A stretch of DNA of 64,000 bases, taken from Anticarsia gemmatalis. Its lineage: Eukaryota; Arthropoda; Insecta; Lepidoptera; Erebidae. A model generated the notes under the pieces. The model had not been told where the DNA came from. It made no database searches and saw only the letters and a list, made by a program, of their open reading frames with translations. This document shows, piece after piece, positions 61,566 through 64,000 of the stretch. Each line of letters starts with the position of its first letter. Position 1 is the first letter of the stretch. A program made the translations under genes and the position numbers. The stretch spans positions 2,666,001 through 2,730,000 of the forward strand of contig NC_134767.1 of assembly GCF_050436995.1 (NCBI RefSeq), read 5' to 3'.

Positions 61566-62083
61566 TTTCCGACATTTTAAAACGTAATTTGATTAGTATT
61601 TTTCACTTTTTGTTAGTAAAACTGTATGGTCTCGATTTGTTTCAATTGTTACAGGTTTGTTTGACATATGTATTTGACAGATAGTGGAAAATGGCCACCG
61701 ACCGCTTGGCTGTGATTGGCTCGATTGTAGAATCAAGTGGCCAATCGCGCATGCGTGTCAAAATTGCATTCAGAGATAACTTTTTCCAAATGCGTTCAAT
61801 GTTATTGTAACTGTCCTACTTTGTTTTTTTTTTGTTATGTTGTTGTTTTATAACATTTTGTTTATTATTGTGTGCTGGCTGATAAACATAGCCGGGTTCA
61901 TCCTTATGTCTGGAACAATTCGGTAGGTAGGTGCACCAGGAAATATTCACTCTATTACTCATCAGGGATGGGATGAATATGGTTAATAATAGTAGGAAAA
62001 TAAAAACAACATTTGAAATGGAGGTGTATTTAACAGAGTTAACTATGGTTAAACGGCTAAAGATTATTGTACAAAATATCAAT
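61566..62083. other. Spacer between WDR48 and the MBF2-family gene
   Basis: Holds the WDR48 promoter (61685-61762) on the left and the 3' end of the MBF2-family gene on the right, with an AATAAA on the minus strand at about 61859-61864. Plus-strand frames here are not supported. Confidence 0.6.
61685..61762 (-). promoter_or_regulatory. WDR48 promoter: CCAAT boxes and NRF1/Ewg-type site
   Basis: Upstream of the WDR48 ATG lie AAAATGGCC (61688-), ATTGG (61715-61719), CCAAT (61741-61745) and CGCGCATGCGTG (61746-61757). The last matches the NRF1/Erect-wing palindrome GCGCATGCGC closely. CCAAT plus NRF1 without a clear TATA is typical of housekeeping promoters. Confidence 0.55.
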
Positions 62084-62458
62084 TCATTGTTTTTTAATAA
62101 CTTTCGTTTTAAATTGTTTCTTGAGCGACGTCGAATAAATTTCAATAATATATCTCAGAGCCCGACCTCTTTCACTTTCCAAATTGATATGAACGAAATT
62201 GTGATTCACTCCTCCAGCCTCTATTGTAGCTATTCCTTTTTTATTTGGGTCAAGGTCTATACAAGCAATACCTGTGATATTGGTTCCGTTCGGATAATCA
62301 AAAGCCACTGCCGCGTTTCGTTTCACAAATAAAAATCCATGTTTTTTCACTTCTGTGTATGACATACGCGCGCCAAAATCATTGCCTTGATACAAATCGT
62401 AGGAAGAAATTATTACTAAAAATAAACTGAGTTCCAATGTTAGGCAAAGGAATTTCAT
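62084..62458 (-). CDS. MBF2-family small secreted protein
   Basis: A single-exon frame of 124 codons. The N-terminus MKFLCLTLELSLFLVIISS is a signal peptide, leaving a mature protein of about 105 residues beginning near YDLYQG. The mature part fits the MBF2 family: an ITGIACIDLDPNKKGIATI stretch, EAGGVNHNFVHINLESERGR and a final IIEIYS, matching the family's T-G-I ... GG-x-x-A ... GGV-x-x-x-x-V-x-I-x-x-x-S-x-RG ... EIY pattern. The founding silkworm member was described as a transcriptional co-activator, but most relatives carry signal peptides and act outside cells; function unknown. A lysine-rich tail (KKQFKTKVIKKQ) extends past the usual end. Same strand as WDR48, about 520 bp upstream of it. 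Confidence 0.78.
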   Translation of the reverse strand: MKFLCLTLELSLFLVIISSYDLYQGNDFGARMSYTEVKKHGFLFVKRNAAVAFDYPNGTNITGIACIDLDPNKKGIATIEAGGVNHNFVHINLESERGRALRYIIEIYSTSLKKQFKTKVIKKQ

Positions 62459-62544
62459 TATGCCAGTATGTCAGTAAACACGTTGAAATGTGTCAATGTC
62501 GTAGATAAGACTGTTTATTTGTTAAGATGAAAAAGTAATGCTCA

Positions 62545-62583
62545 TTCACTGTTCATTCATACGCAAAGAGCTAGTAATTTTAT
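62545..62583 (-). promoter_or_regulatory. Candidate core promoter of the MBF2-family gene
   Basis: CTATAAAAT on the minus strand at about 62575-62583 is followed about 28 bases later by GAACAGTGAATG, which contains an arthropod-like initiator (ACAGT). This is some 90-120 bp before the ATG at 62458. Confidence 0.35.
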
Positions 62584-62829
62584 AGTCATAAAGAATTTAT
62601 CATATTTTATTACTAATAAGAATGATTTTTCTTTAATTACTATTGGTGTGTATTGTGGTTCTGTAGTCCTATTGTATAATGTAGGTATTGGTCTTTTAAC
62701 AAGCTGTAGTAATGACACACTGATTTGGCTACCAAAGAGTTACATATTTATAGGTACTTTAAAATATCACTCGACACCAACATTGAAAATTCGAAGTGAA
62801 CTTTATTATGTTTTCATAGACTATACCTA

Positions 62830-62885
62830 CTATAGACAGCGTGCGGGGTTCGTGAGTTCGATTCCTATATTGGGTCTTATTTTAT
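62830..62885 (+). repeat. SINE remnant with B box
   Basis: GGGGTTCGTGAGTTCGATTCC matches a T-arm/B-box core; surrounding sequence is decayed. Confidence 0.4.
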
Positions 62886-63214
62886 TTCATAACAGTACAT
62901 GTTTTTCTCTTGTTTAAAGAAGGTTTTTTTCACTAGCTGAGTTTGTTTATACAAGACACGGAACCATAATAAAAAACATAAAAAGTTCATCAAAACATGT
63001 TTTTTTAATCGTATAAGATAAGTATTGTATTCATTGCCATTGGATGCTATTCTGAGTGCATTCTAATCTTCACACGTTAAAGTGTATCTCACATGCAAAA
63101 ACAAAATAGTATTGTGTTATATTTCTTTATTATTCCAAGGTTATCTTTATGAATAATGTAGAATAATTTTGTTAGAGATGGGTGCAGCTTTATAATATTA
63201 GATTAGATATGAAA

Positions 63215-63335
63215 TTATTCCTCGCTAAGACGGTGAAAGAAAACGTCGTGATGAAACCTTTTCTTAATAGGTATAGGAATGCAAAGACTTCAACCCATAC
63301 CTGGCGAGCGAAAATAACCCACTGGCGCGGTGACT
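63215..63335 (-). repeat. Dispersed repeat family B, copy 3
   Basis: Inverse strand: CAGGTATGGGTTGAAGTCTT then ACGACGTTTTCTTTCACCGT. The first part aligns with GCCATGGGTTGGGGACTTTG of the copy at 9085-9205; the second is the characteristic downstream part of this moth repeat. Confidence 0.55.
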
Positions 63336-63370
63336 GACCGACTGCTGATTTCTGACTGACTGACTGATTT
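63329..63370. repeat. (TGAC)n microsatellite
   Basis: Interrupted run of TGAC/GACTGACTGACTGA units. Confidence 0.85.
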
Positions 63371-63589
63371 ATATCATAAACATTGCCACAAAGTACATGA
63401 AAAATCGTATTGACCACAATCATATTAATAATTCACAGCTTAAAATAGTCGTTTCAATCCACAATAATAGCTGAGTCAGTATTAGGGTTACCACCGGTCT
63501 GGATGTTCCCGGATAGGTCTGGTTCTACAGAACGTCCCGAGAGAGTCTTGCCAGTTAGTAGCTCTGTGTTTAGAGAACTGATATGGCGA

Positions 63590-63870
63590 TTAACTATTAG
63601 GATTTACTATCGACGCCCGTGTTTCGGAAGGCATGTTAAATTGTTCAAAGTAGTTCAAAGATCTTTGATAGTCGTTATGAGTATTCAGAAGCTTGAAAGT
63701 CTGACAACTAGTCTTGCCCATGAGTAGCGTGTTACCCTGGTAACTGTATTATGGAGGTTCGATAGGCATTCACTCCATGTAAAATACTAGTCCTCAGCCG
63801 CATCTGGTGAAACTGGAAACCGACTCAAATATAGTTGGAAGAAAGGCTAGGCTAATATTTTATAAATTCA
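63590..63870 (+). repeat. Dispersed repeat family D, copy 2, longer
   Basis: Contains CGTGTTTCGGAAGGCATG, CAGAAGCTTGAAAGTCTGAC, TGTTACCCTGGTAACTGTAT, TCAGCCGCATCTGGTGAAAC and a final AAGGCTAGGCTAA. It is the inverse of the copy at 37505-37640 and extends further 5'. Confidence 0.65.
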
Positions 63871-64000
63871 TTGAATGGTTAGCTGTAAGCCTAGTGTCAA
63901 AGTTGTTCAAGGCACCTAAAGGCTTTTGACATGGCTTAACGGCTGAAAATTAATATACTCCTAGCGTCACTTTTTACTTATCCTAGACGACTATGATATT

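Larger units (their letters stand above)
62459..64000. other. Right-edge intergenic region, mostly repeats
   Basis: No coding exon recognised. Contains a SINE remnant, dispersed repeat B and D copies and a TGAC-rich microsatellite. Confidence 0.65.

Noticed and set aside
61931..62332. 133-codon plus frame
   Set aside because: Antisense to the MBF2-family gene, which has a signal peptide and family motifs.
1..64000. CRISPR array or prokaryotic operon
   Set aside because: No regularly spaced identical repeats with unique spacers. Genes are intron-bearing and far apart, so this is animal nuclear DNA.

Overview
The window looks like nuclear DNA from a moth or butterfly (Lepidoptera). It is AT-rich, its genes are split by short GT-AG introns, and it carries tRNA-derived SINEs, miniature foldback elements and interspersed repeats that I recognise from lepidopteran genomes. 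It also has an MBF2-type secreted protein, a family expanded in Lepidoptera. Most of the 64 kb is non-coding. I see no rRNA gene, no intact tRNA gene, no CRISPR array and no operon-like arrangement.

Region by region: (1) 1-14.45 kb, minus strand: the 5' half of a nuclear receptor of the NR2E3/PNR type (Hr51, 'unfulfilled'). Two zinc-finger exons are certain, an upstream exon is well supported and a tiny first coding exon is predicted. The ligand-binding exons lie beyond the left edge. Its introns hold several mobile elements, including a 1.46 kb IS630/Tc1/mariner-class element that is nearly all inverted repeat. (2) 14.45-31.3 kb: a long non-coding interval between divergently oriented genes, with isolated GC-rich blocks that may be cis-regulatory. 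(3) 31.3-38.7 kb, plus strand: a nine-exon, 786-codon gene of the MEIOC family. (4) 38.7-51.2 kb: about 12.5 kb with no coding sequence and few recognisable mobile elements; it could be a very long 3' UTR or a non-coding transcript. (5) 51.2-54.4 kb, minus strand: a six-exon mitochondrial elongation factor Tu of 456 residues, divergent from canonical TUFM. (6) 54.4-57.8 kb: an intergenic interval with hairpins, a GC-rich foldback element and a decayed tandem array of about 110 bp units. (7) 57.8-61.6 kb, minus strand: a four-exon WDR48/UAF1 gene of 648 residues with an NRF1/CCAAT-type promoter. (8) 62.1-62.5 kb, minus strand: a single-exon MBF2-family secreted protein. The remaining right end is repeats.

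The genes do not form one pathway. Hr51 is a developmental transcription factor. MEIOC proteins control the mitosis-to-meiosis switch in germ cells through an RNA-binding partner (YTHDC2 in mammals, related to fly Bgcn). EF-Tu serves mitochondrial translation, WDR48 activates deubiquitinases, and MBF2-like proteins are small extracellular proteins. The exon models for MEIOC, EF-Tu and WDR48 were checked by splice phase: each total coding length is an exact multiple of three with one terminal stop.
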